From Flavobacteriales bacterium (GTDB lineage Bacteria > Bacteroidota > Bacteroidia > Flavobacteriales_D > Crocinitomicaceae), in assembly GCA_947458985.1 (NCBI GenBank), contig CANHBA010000136.1:1-6110 (forward strand): 6,110 bases of DNA, in the 5' to 3' direction. Positions 1 through 6,087 of this stretch are shown one piece after another; positions within the stretch are counted from its first letter, which is position 1, and every line of letters begins with the position of its first letter. A program made the translations under genes and the position numbers. A model generated the notes under the pieces. That model was given only the letters and a program-made list of their open reading frames with translations. It was not told where the DNA came from and searched no databases.

Positions 1-91
1 ATTCCGTCTCACAGGGGTTATCTAACTCGTCATGTGAATTATTTTTTTGCAGAATCCCTTTGTTTTCAAGGTCTTTGCAATGGTGTAAAAC

Positions 92-124
92 AAAAAAAGC
101 CAATCATTCCTGACTGGCTTTTCT
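92..124 (-). terminator. Rho-independent terminator after the tRNA remnant
   Basis: On the minus strand an 8-base stem (112-119 with 98-105) encloses a 6-base loop and is followed by a run of seven T (complement of 92-98). One pair is a G-U wobble in minus-strand RNA but an A-C mismatch in plus-strand RNA, so minus is the functional direction. It lies just downstream of the 15-base tRNA 3'-end copy, with the same tRNA-end-then-terminator order as at 270-307. It may once have ended a second tRNA gene. Confidence 0.6.
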
Positions 125-126
125 TA

Positions 127-141
127 GTAGCGGGGACAGGA
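127..141 (-). repeat. Truncated copy of the initiator tRNA 3' end
   Basis: Fifteen bases are identical to 305-319. They cover, on the minus strand, the 3' half of the T stem, the 3' acceptor strand, the discriminator A and one flanking C. The bases beyond the exact match (121-126) also resemble the tRNA flank. The T loop and everything 5' of it are not recognisable as a working tRNA, since there is no TTCGA. It could be a decayed tandem tRNA gene or a degenerate attachment-site copy from an element that used the tRNA 3' end. Exact identity and orientation are seen; the origin is inferred. Confidence 0.5.
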
Positions 142-183
142 ATATCCTTCATTTCATTTCGGATGGACCTCGGAGAGGGGCTT

Positions 184-196
184 TACAAGGAAAACC
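184..196 (+). repeat. Inverted copy of the tRNA 3' flank
   Basis: These 13 bases are the exact reverse complement of 295-307, which span the last two tRNA bases and the flank leading into its terminator stem. In both copies a hairpin follows at once (197-213 here; 277-296 for the tRNA). The copy therefore looks like a flipped tRNA-flank-plus-terminator piece. The identity is seen directly; a shared origin is inference, and a chance match cannot be excluded. Confidence 0.35.
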
Positions 197-219
197 GAGT
201 TGTTTCACAACTCTTTTTT
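197..219 (+). terminator. Terminator-like hairpin, plus strand
   Basis: A perfect 7-bp stem (197-203 with 207-213) with a 3-base TTC loop is followed by six T at 214-219, the layout of an intrinsic terminator for plus-strand transcription. On the minus strand the downstream tract is weaker: GG, then four T. No plus-strand gene is visible upstream in this window, so what it would terminate is unknown. Confidence 0.45.
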
Positions 220-269
220 ATACCGTAATTCTTCACACAAGCCGAAGGCTTGCTTCAGTTTAAGCCAAT

Positions 270-300
270 AAAAAAACCTGAGTCTTTTGACTCAGGTTTT
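270..300 (-). terminator. Rho-independent terminator of the initiator tRNA
   Basis: The core 8-bp stem (277-284 with 289-296) has a 4-base loop. Flanking A and T runs extend it to 12 bp. Minus-strand RNA runs from the stem into seven U (complement of 270-276). It starts 6 bases past the tRNA 3' end, leaving a short trailer for processing. It would also end any metG read-through transcript. Confidence 0.85.
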
Positions 301-305
301 CCTTG

Positions 306-378
306 TAGCGGGGACAGGACTCGAACCTGTGGCCTTCGGGTTATGAGCCCGACGAGCTACCAACTGCTCCACCCCGCA
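306..378 (-). tRNA. Initiator tRNA-fMet (anticodon CAU)
   Basis: A 73-base cloverleaf with anticodon CAT (complement of 343-345) in a CTCATAA loop. Three hallmarks mark it as the initiator rather than elongator Met or Ile2. The 1:72 position is unpaired (U1 opposite U72). The anticodon stem ends in three G:C pairs (GGG/CCC) below the loop. The D stem has A11:U24. The T arm is ACAGG-TTCGAGT-CCTGT, and A73 is the discriminator. The CCA end is not encoded (CAA follows), so a CCA-adding enzyme must supply it. This tRNA is charged by MetRS, formylated and placed in the ribosomal P site to start translation. It lies 88 bases downstream of metG on the same strand, with its own promoter and a strong terminator. 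Many overlapping plus-strand open frames in such loci are tRNA shadows. Confidence 0.97.
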
Positions 379-416
379 ATATATCTTGAAACGTGTTGTT
401 TTCCGTATTGGGACTA

Positions 417-447
417 CAAAGATACGAACTTTTTTGGGTTCTGCAAA
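417..447 (-). promoter_or_regulatory. Bacteroidota-type promoter for tRNA-fMet
   Basis: On the minus strand TTTG (447-444), a 19-base spacer and TATCTTTG (424-417) match the Bacteroidota primary sigma consensus TTTG-N19-TAnnTTTG completely. Transcription would start a few bases further on, giving a leader of roughly 30 bases before the tRNA at 378. It sits in the 88 bases between the metG stop and the tRNA. Confidence 0.8.
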
Positions 448-466
448 CTATGTGGTCTAAAAAATA

Positions 467-2533
467 TTATCGAACTGATGGCCCGGCGCCAAATTCTTTT
501 TCAGAGGCTAAGAAGCTGAGTTTACCTTCCTCGTTTTCAGCCATTAAGATCATGCCTTGTGATTCGATGCCGCGAATTTTTCTAGGTTCTAAATTCAAAA
601 GTACGAGTACCGTTTTGCCAATGATGTCTTCTGGGGCGTAGTGTTCGGCAATTCCGGAAACGATGGTGCGGTGGTCTATTCCGGTGTCTACGGTAAGTTG
701 GAGTAGTTTGTCGGCTTTTTCTACTTTTTGAGCGCTTAAAATGGTGCCCATACGGAGGTCCATTTTGGTGAAATCGTCGAATGCGATGGCGTCTTTCATG
801 GGTGGGAATTTAGAGGTTGGGGCTGCTGTAGCCTTGAGTTTAGCAACTTCGGTTTCTACGAGCGCGTCTTCGATTTTTGCAAATAAGATTTGGACCTCAC
901 CGATTTGGTGCCCAGCCTCAAGGAGGTCGGTGCGGCCGAGGTCTGAGAAATGAGCCCAAGAAGCATTGAGCATTTTAGAGAGTTTCTCTGCGGTAGCTGG
1001 TAAAAAGAGTTGACAGCCAATTTGCAAGTTAGCGGTGATTTGCAAGGCTAAATGCATGATGGTTTCTACACGAGCAGGGTCGGTCTTGACTAACTTCCAG
1101 GGCTCGTTGTCGGCTAAATATTTGTTGCCGATGCGTGCAAACTGCATCATTTCTGCCTGAGCCTCGCGCAATTTATAGGCGTAAGCTAATTTGGAAATGC
1201 GGTTTGGTATTTCTTCAATTTGTGCAATAATGAGTGCGTCTTCAGGTGTATATGCACCCGCTGCTGGCACTTTGCCTTCGTAGTATTTGTTGGTGAGCAC
1301 CAACGTGCGGTTCACGAAGTTGCCCATGATGTCGGCGAGTTCGGAGTTGACGCGGGTCTGGAATTCCTTCCAAGTAAATTCGGCGTCTTTTGTTTCAGGG
1401 GCAATAGCACTTAAGACATACTTGAGTTCGTCTATTTTGTCGGGATAGGCTGCGATGTATTCATGAAGCCAAACCGCCCAATTTCTGGATGTTGAGAATT
1501 TGTCGCCTTCTAGGTTCAGAAACTCGTAGGCTGGTACGTTATCGGGTAAGATAAAATCGCCGTGGTTTTTGAGCAAAATCGGGAAGATAATGGCGTGAAA
1601 CACAATATTGTCTTTGCCAATAAAGTGGACTAATTTGCGGTCTTTGGCTTTGCTTTTGAGCCAGTATTGCTCCCAGTCTTTGCCGTTGTCTAAGGCCCAT
1701 TGTTTGGTGGCCGAAATGTAGCCAATTGGGGCGTCGAGCCACACATAAAGTACTTTGCCATCGGCACCAGGAAGCGGTACTTTAACTCCCCAGTCTAGGT
1801 CTCGGGTCATGGCGCGTGGCCTGAGCCCGCCATTGATCCAGGACATACATTGGCCAATGACTTGGTTGCGCCATTCTTTGGGATTGTGTTGTTGTTCGCC
1901 GTCTAAGATGCCTTCCTGGATCCATTCTTTGAGCCAGGTTTCATGTTGGTTCATTGGCAAGTACCAATGGGAGGTAGTCCTAAGAACAGGGGTTTTGCCA
2001 CTGAGCGTAGAAATCGGATTGATTAAGTCGGTTGGGCTGAGGTCGCTGCCACATTTTTCGCATTGATCGCCATAAGCACCAGCGCTCTGACATTTAGGAC
2101 AGGTACCGGTAATGTAGCGATCAGCTAGAAATTGTTCAAATTCCTCATCAAAATATTGTTCGGAAACCTCTTCCGTAAATTGGCCTTGGTCATGGAGGCG
2201 CTTAAAGAAGTCGGCAGATGTTTGGTGGTGGAGTTCGCTAGAAGTGCGGTGAAAGATGTCAAAACTAATATTGAAATCTGAAAATGCTTGGCGTATGATG
2301 CCGTCGTATTTGTCGACGATATCTTTTGGGCTGAGCCCTTCTTTTTTGGCGCGAAGTGTAATGGCTGCGCCGTGTTCGTCTGCACCGCAAATAAAAGCGA
2401 CGTCGTGGCCGTTCATGCGCAAAAAACGCACAAAGATGTCTGCGGGTAAATAGACCCCAGCCACATGACCTAAATGAAGTGGGCCATTGGCATAGGGGAG
2501 GGCTGCGGTAACGGTATAAGTTGCTTTAGACAT
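467..2533 (-). CDS. metG: Methionyl-tRNA synthetase (MetRS)
   Basis: A cytoplasmic class I synthetase of 688 residues that joins methionine to initiator and elongator tRNA-Met using ATP. The HIGH motif appears as HLGH at residues 20-23. A zinc knuckle has Cys145, Cys148, Cys158 and Cys161. The KMSKS loop reads KFSTS at 345-349. An anticodon-binding alpha-helical region follows. Residues about 585-688 form an EMAP II/Trbp111-like tRNA-binding domain, usual in dimeric bacterial MetRS. The length fits a MetRS with this appended domain. I chose the ATG at 2533 because the frame upstream reads through the preceding gene's terminator hairpin, and because only about 19 residues normally precede HLGH. 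There is no Shine-Dalgarno sequence. A -7 element lies 4 bases before the ATG, so the mRNA may be leaderless. The initiator tRNA follows downstream with no clear terminator between. Confidence 0.97.
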   Translation of the reverse strand: MSKATYTVTAALPYANGPLHLGHVAGVYLPADIFVRFLRMNGHDVAFICGADEHGAAITLRAKKEGLSPKDIVDKYDGIIRQAFSDFNISFDIFHRTSSELHHQTSADFFKRLHDQGQFTEEVSEQYFDEEFEQFLADRYITGTCPKCQSAGAYGDQCEKCGSDLSPTDLINPISTLSGKTPVLRTTSHWYLPMNQHETWLKEWIQEGILDGEQQHNPKEWRNQVIGQCMSWINGGLRPRAMTRDLDWGVKVPLPGADGKVLYVWLDAPIGYISATKQWALDNGKDWEQYWLKSKAKDRKLVHFIGKDNIVFHAIIFPILLKNHGDFILPDNVPAYEFLNLEGDKFSTSRNWAVWLHEYIAAYPDKIDELKYVLSAIAPETKDAEFTWKEFQTRVNSELADIMGNFVNRTLVLTNKYYEGKVPAAGAYTPEDALIIAQIEEIPNRISKLAYAYKLREAQAEMMQFARIGNKYLADNEPWKLVKTDPARVETIMHLALQITANLQIGCQLFLPATAEKLSKMLNASWAHFSDLGRTDLLEAGHQIGEVQILFAKIEDALVETEVAKLKATAAPTSKFPPMKDAIAFDDFTKMDLRMGTILSAQKVEKADKLLQLTVDTGIDHRTIVSGIAEHYAPEDIIGKTVLVLLNLEPRKIRGIESQGMILMAENEEGKLSFLASEKEFGAGPSVR

Positions 2534-2537
2534 ACCA

Positions 2538-2545
2538 CAAAGATA
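2538..2545 (-). promoter_or_regulatory. Probable -7 promoter element of metG
   Basis: TATCTTTG on the minus strand fits TAnnTTTG perfectly and is the same octamer as in the tRNA promoter. Only four bases separate it from the metG ATG. The -33 position falls inside the upstream gene's terminator hairpin and reads GCAA, not TTTG, so only half the promoter is recognisable. If used, transcription would start at or within a few bases of the ATG. Confidence 0.5.
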
Positions 2546-2551
2546 GCAAAT

Positions 2552-2578
2552 AAAAAAGGGACGGTTGCCCGTCCCTTT
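2552..2578 (-). terminator. Rho-independent terminator of the secreted-protein gene
   Basis: A perfect 10-bp stem (2569-2578 with 2555-2564) is capped in minus-strand RNA by GCAA, a stable GNRA tetraloop, and followed by six U. The tetraloop exists only in minus-strand RNA, which supports this direction. It begins 21 bases after the stop codon of the upstream gene and lies immediately upstream of the metG -7 element. Confidence 0.9.
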
Positions 2579-2599
2579 ACTGTTCAAGTTGAGTTGAAC

Positions 2600-4351
2600 T
2601 TATTTTTTCACAACATTGAATTGTGCAGTTTTACCGTTTTCAAGTGTAACGTTGAAAATGTAAAGACCAGACTGCAATGCATTGATGTTAACGTTGTCTT
2701 GACCAGCTGCAAGGTTTAAAGTAGTTGCCATAGCAACTTTTCCTGCAACGTCAGTAACTGTTAATTGTGCAGTTCCTTCGCCTTCGATAGCAACAGTAAC
2801 TACATCGTTTGCTGGGTTAGGGAAGGCCTTACCAGCAACTGTGTTCAATTCAGCAACGTTTACGTCGTTGTCTGAAACTGCGATTGCTAATGAACTTGGA
2901 AGGTCAGATCCGAAACCAGCTGCATACCAAGTACCATCGCTTTCGTTTGGTGCCATTGGTTGAAGATAGTAAGCTTCGTTCCAAGTAAGGTCGGTGCCAT
3001 TTTCATGACCCATGTAAAGGCTGAGGTTGACAGTTTGTACACAAGCGAGGTAACGTTGGTTGTCTTCTAATGCTACTGGTGTAGTGAAGGCACCATAAAC
3101 GGTTTCTCCTTGGAGGTCACCAGGGAAATAATAGAAACCATTTGCTACTTCTGTAAGGGTGTTGAATGCCAAGTTAGCATCGTTGAGGTCAGTAAAGACG
3201 TCTTCCCACTTGTAAAGGAAAAGCGCCATTTCTTCACCAGTTAAAACAACACCTGATGCAGTTGCAGTTGTTGCAGAGAACCAAATACCGTTAGCTTTTA
3301 AACGGCTTGCATTTGCGTTGTCGATCACTTGACAAGCAGAATACGTTTGGTTGTTTGTACCTGGACGGTAGTAGTTGCCACCTTTAGGAGCTCCTGTTGT
3401 AGCATCTGCTTGCGCGTAGCTGAACAATGAATCTGTCACTTTAAATGTTGTAACAAGGATATTATCTGCATTGTAGTCATCTGCACCACTTAAAGCCAAT
3501 GTATAAGTTACAGTATAAGTTCCTGCAGGGTAAGAAGCCAATGAGAAGTTTGGTAAGCTAGAAGCACCACCAGGGAATACATCAAGCGAATCTCCAGCAG
3601 CAAGGTTGATGCCGCTAGCTGTGTTGTTGTAAACAGTTGCACCTGAAGGGTTGGTGATAGTAGCGTTCAAAGACATTCCTGTTTGCGCTTGGTTACCATA
3701 GTTGTAAACGCGTGAACCAAGATCAAAATTGAATTCAGTACCGTTTTGAGCCAACTGAGATGGAATCATGGCTTGGCGCGGCAATAAAGTTGCACCACCT
3801 GAAATACCACCATCGTTAGGGAAAAGACCAGTTTTGTTACCTAAGAACATTACTACTGGGCCGTTTGCCATTTCAGCGATGAGTGCCAAACCGTCTGTGA
3901 GGTCGAGCATGACAACTGGAATAGTAACGTTAGCACCTGAAGCACCAGCACCCATTGCGATCACTTCACCTGGGTTGCGGTTCACCACAATGACGCCAAC
4001 TGCACCAGCGTTTTGAGCATTCAATGCTTTTGCACCAAACTCACAAGTATTGCGAAATACTACGGCAATTTTACCAGTAAGGTCATTGATGAGTGGGTTA
4101 CAGCCTTCAGCAGAAATTGGATTGCCTTGTGCATTTAAGCCAGTAGAACCATCATCTACAATTTTGAGGGTGTCCTGTACATATGTACCTGGGATGTTAA
4201 AGTCAGGTGTGCCCCAACCACCAGCAGGGTCAGCCCATGTGTGGGTGTAGTTAGCGACTATAGACTGAGGAGAGATTCCTGCAGCAATCACCTGTGCGTA
4301 AGTTGTGGCGCTAAGCACAACTGCACTGATTGTTAGTAAAAGTTTTTTCAT
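2600..4351 (-). CDS. T9SS-exported PA-domain protein
   Basis: A 583-residue exported protein of unknown substrate. Residues 1-20 are a signal peptide (MKK, hydrophobic core, cleavage probably at A19|Q20 or just after). A protease-associated (PA) domain spans about 85-170, with TGKIAVVFR and the NAQNAGAVGVIVVN core. Residues about 205-310 look like a CARDB/Ig-like beta domain, common in Bacteroidota surface proteins. Residues about 310-490 are unassigned. The C-terminus, about 508-583, is a type A T9SS sorting domain starting FPNPANDVV and ending in KK; it directs passage across the outer membrane, usually followed by removal and surface attachment. Only four cysteines occur (84, 103, 340, 437). 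I see no protease catalytic motif, so the PA domain probably serves binding or adhesion. Codons look skewed to a preferred set, and promoter and terminator are both strong; high expression is inferred. The ATG at 4351 begins the signal peptide; no Shine-Dalgarno sequence. Confidence 0.9.
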   Translation of the reverse strand: MKKLLLTISAVVLSATTYAQVIAAGISPQSIVANYTHTWADPAGGWGTPDFNIPGTYVQDTLKIVDDGSTGLNAQGNPISAEGCNPLINDLTGKIAVVFRNTCEFGAKALNAQNAGAVGVIVVNRNPGEVIAMGAGASGANVTIPVVMLDLTDGLALIAEMANGPVVMFLGNKTGLFPNDGGISGGATLLPRQAMIPSQLAQNGTEFNFDLGSRVYNYGNQAQTGMSLNATITNPSGATVYNNTASGINLAAGDSLDVFPGGASSLPNFSLASYPAGTYTVTYTLALSGADDYNADNILVTTFKVTDSLFSYAQADATTGAPKGGNYYRPGTNNQTYSACQVIDNANASRLKANGIWFSATTATASGVVLTGEEMALFLYKWEDVFTDLNDANLAFNTLTEVANGFYYFPGDLQGETVYGAFTTPVALEDNQRYLACVQTVNLSLYMGHENGTDLTWNEAYYLQPMAPNESDGTWYAAGFGSDLPSSLAIAVSDNDVNVAELNTVAGKAFPNPANDVVTVAIEGEGTAQLTVTDVAGKVAMATTLNLAAGQDNVNINALQSGLYIFNVTLENGKTAQFNVVKK

Positions 4352-4374
4352 AGTTGATTTTATTAGATTTGGCC

Positions 4375-4405
4375 TAAAGTTAATGATTTTTGAATTTGAT
4401 ACAAA
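4375..4405 (-). promoter_or_regulatory. Promoter of the T9SS protein gene
   Basis: TTTG (4405-4402), a 19-base spacer and TAACTTTA (4382-4375) match the Bacteroidota consensus in all but the last base. The ATG is 23 bases beyond the -7 element, giving a short, A/T-rich leader without a Shine-Dalgarno sequence. It starts just downstream of the permease terminator, so this gene is probably its own transcription unit. Confidence 0.7.
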
Positions 4406-4423
4406 TTTGAATGAATATTTACT

Positions 4424-4451
4424 AAAAAAGGGCGCCTAAGCGCCCTTTTTT
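4424..4451 (-). terminator. Rho-independent terminator of the phosphate permease gene
   Basis: A GC-only 6-bp stem (4440-4445 with 4430-4435) is extended by flanking A and T runs to 12 bp, with a 4-base loop. Minus-strand RNA ends in six U (complement of 4424-4429). It begins 27 bases after the permease stop. It is symmetrical and could work in both directions, but no plus-strand gene approaches it. Confidence 0.9.
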
Positions 4452-4472
4452 ATCGAAAATTTCAAGTTTTTA

Positions 4473-6056
4473 CTATTTGAACCAAATGATCATGTAGTAA
4501 AACAAGGCAGCTAATAAACCACTCACCGGAATGGTGAGGATCCAGGCCCAAAGTAAGTTGATGGTTACACCCCAACGCACTGCACTGAGTCGTTTGGTGG
4601 CGCCAACGCCAATAATTGAACCCGTAATGGTGTGGGTTGTCGAAACCGGGATTCCAAACTGAGATACCGTAAACAGGGTGAGAGCCCCTGCGGTTTCGGC
4701 GCAAACACCTTCCAGCGGTGTCACCTTGGTGATCTTAGTTCCCATTGTTTTGACAATCTTCCAGCCACCCATTAAGGTTCCCAAACCGATCATTAAATAA
4801 CACCCAAAAGCAACCCACATTGGCATTGTTTCTGAATGAACTTTGGTTTTAATCTTGTGTTCTTTAAGCAATTTACCTGTGGACCCATCGACAAAACTGT
4901 TAAAAATCCCAGCATAATGATTTTTATAATTGAGCTTATCTTTATAGAACAGCGTGTCGTTGGTCTGTGCTTCACAAATGGCTTTTCCTCTGGAGTAAAT
5001 GCCAAAATGCTTCAGATTTTTTTGAATTTGCTTGTATGGAGGGAGATTTTGTGCCGTGCTTAGCGCCTTTCCGTTAGAAGAATAAACCGCTTGCTGGGTA
5101 TTGGCATTGATGATTTGATCTGCATTTTCGTAATAAAGTTGGCCGTCAATTTGAGCAATTTCTGGTTTGAACAATAGCTTTTTACCGTCGACAGAATGGT
5201 ATTCAATCTGCATTAATTCTGTAATTTGAAGGTATTTGGGAATAGGGTGATCAAGTTTATTTTCTCGACCTAAATTGCCATAAACTAATAACGCCGCACA
5301 GATAATACCCATCACTTTCTGAGAGTCGGCACCTCCATGACCTAATGAAAATGCGGCAGAGGAGAGTAACTGAAGCTTTTTATGCATATTCGCTTCTTTG
5401 ACAGCTGAAGGGCGCTTTGCACCATAAACGATTTCGAACCAAGTATAAACAGCAATAAAAATAGCAATCATGCCAATGACGATATACATCATGATAGGCT
5501 TCATGTCTAAATATTCAATCATGTATTGCATAAAATAGATAGTGAGTCCTGATAAACCAAGAATGACTAGCATTTTTTTCCAATAGGACCTTGAAATAGT
5601 GACTACAGCAATGAGATACGCAATGAATCCACCAATAAAAGGAGCTAGAAATATAAATAAAATGACTTTAATGATTTCGCCAGTCGCAATTACATCAATA
5701 CCCGCATGGGCAACTGCCGCGCCAGCAAAGCCACCAATGAGTGTATGAGATGAAGAGGAGGGGATACCTAACCACCAGGTAAGTAAGTTCCAAAAAGTAG
5801 CAGCTAACAAACCTGCGAGGATTACCCAGAGGTCGATAGCGTTGTTGTCTACTGTTTTGGCAACGGTATTGCCGACACTCATATCGAAAACCCAAAAAGC
5901 AATGATATTAAACATGGCTGCCCAAAGTACGGCCTGAAAAGGCGTGAGTACTTTAGTAGAAACAACCGTTGCAATGGAATTGGCTGCGTCGTGAAACCCA
6001 TTGACTAAGTCAAAAAGCAGGGCGATGCCAATTACGATAAGTAATAAAGTAAACAT
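4473..6056 (-). CDS. PiT-family inorganic phosphate permease
   Basis: An inner-membrane phosphate transporter of 527 residues, PitA-like, probably ion-coupled symport of phosphate or metal-phosphate. It shows the inverted-repeat layout of the family. Repeat 1 has GFHDAAN (residues 20-26) and SSSSHTLIG (100-108). Repeat 2 has HGGADSQKVMG (240-250) and VSTTHTITGS (471-480). About eleven to twelve membrane segments can be picked out by eye. A hydrophilic loop of about 148 residues (262-409) splits the second half, placed as in E. coli PitA but not clearly similar in sequence. In repeat 2 the usual HG-x-ND-x-QK reads HGGADSQK, so the Asn is Ala (GCC). The ATG at 6056 places the first membrane segment directly before GFHD, as in relatives. 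The likely upstream gene ends 31 bases before, suggesting an operon. No convincing promoter is seen between them. Confidence 0.93.
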   Translation of the reverse strand: MFTLLLIVIGIALLFDLVNGFHDAANSIATVVSTKVLTPFQAVLWAAMFNIIAFWVFDMSVGNTVAKTVDNNAIDLWVILAGLLAATFWNLLTWWLGIPSSSSHTLIGGFAGAAVAHAGIDVIATGEIIKVILFIFLAPFIGGFIAYLIAVVTISRSYWKKMLVILGLSGLTIYFMQYMIEYLDMKPIMMYIVIGMIAIFIAVYTWFEIVYGAKRPSAVKEANMHKKLQLLSSAAFSLGHGGADSQKVMGIICAALLVYGNLGRENKLDHPIPKYLQITELMQIEYHSVDGKKLLFKPEIAQIDGQLYYENADQIINANTQQAVYSSNGKALSTAQNLPPYKQIQKNLKHFGIYSRGKAICEAQTNDTLFYKDKLNYKNHYAGIFNSFVDGSTGKLLKEHKIKTKVHSETMPMWVAFGCYLMIGLGTLMGGWKIVKTMGTKITKVTPLEGVCAETAGALTLFTVSQFGIPVSTTHTITGSIIGVGATKRLSAVRWGVTINLLWAWILTIPVSGLLAALFYYMIIWFK

Positions 6057-6087
6057 TTGTTTTGCTTTAAAAAATGAATAGTATCGA

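Larger units (their letters stand above)
1..305. other. Non-coding stretch downstream of the tRNA
   Basis: I see no credible protein gene here. Open frames on the plus strand are short and run through terminator hairpins and tRNA-derived sequence. The stretch holds the tRNA terminator (270-300), a plus-strand terminator-like hairpin (197-219), a 15-base copy of the tRNA 3' end (127-141) and a second minus-strand terminator (92-124). A small perfect hairpin lies at 238-252, with a 6-bp stem and a GAA loop. Positions 1-91 are AT-rich and show nothing I can name. The stretch is best read as tRNA flank that has been partly duplicated and rearranged. Confidence 0.6.

Noticed and set aside
34..228. 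Plus-strand open frame of 64 codons at the left end
   Set aside because: It crosses two terminator hairpins and the tRNA 3'-end copy, has no promoter or domain, and its V-A-G-T-G run comes from tRNA sequence.
428..442. Possible metG terminator between metG and the tRNA
   Set aside because: Only a 4-bp GAAC/GTTC pairing around an A-run exists, with no T tract after it; it also sits within the tRNA promoter spacer.
250..519. Plus-strand open frame of 89 codons across the tRNA
   Set aside because: It runs antisense through the whole tRNA and its terminator. Its peptide, with an R-T-R-T-C-G-L run, is the typical spurious product of reading a tRNA gene backwards.
741..953. Plus-strand and alternate minus-strand frames inside metG, the T9SS gene and the permease
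   Set aside because: All lie within well-supported genes, lack recognisable domains and have no promoter or ribosome-entry context; they are frame shadows.
2534..2587. Extended metG start 18 codons upstream
   Set aside because: The extension would translate the terminator hairpin and the -7 promoter element, and adds residues not expected before the MetRS nucleotide-binding fold.
6057..6087. Promoter directly before the phosphate permease
   Set aside because: The AT-rich 31 bases contain no TAnnTTTG with a correctly spaced TTTG; a shared promoter upstream of the window is more likely.
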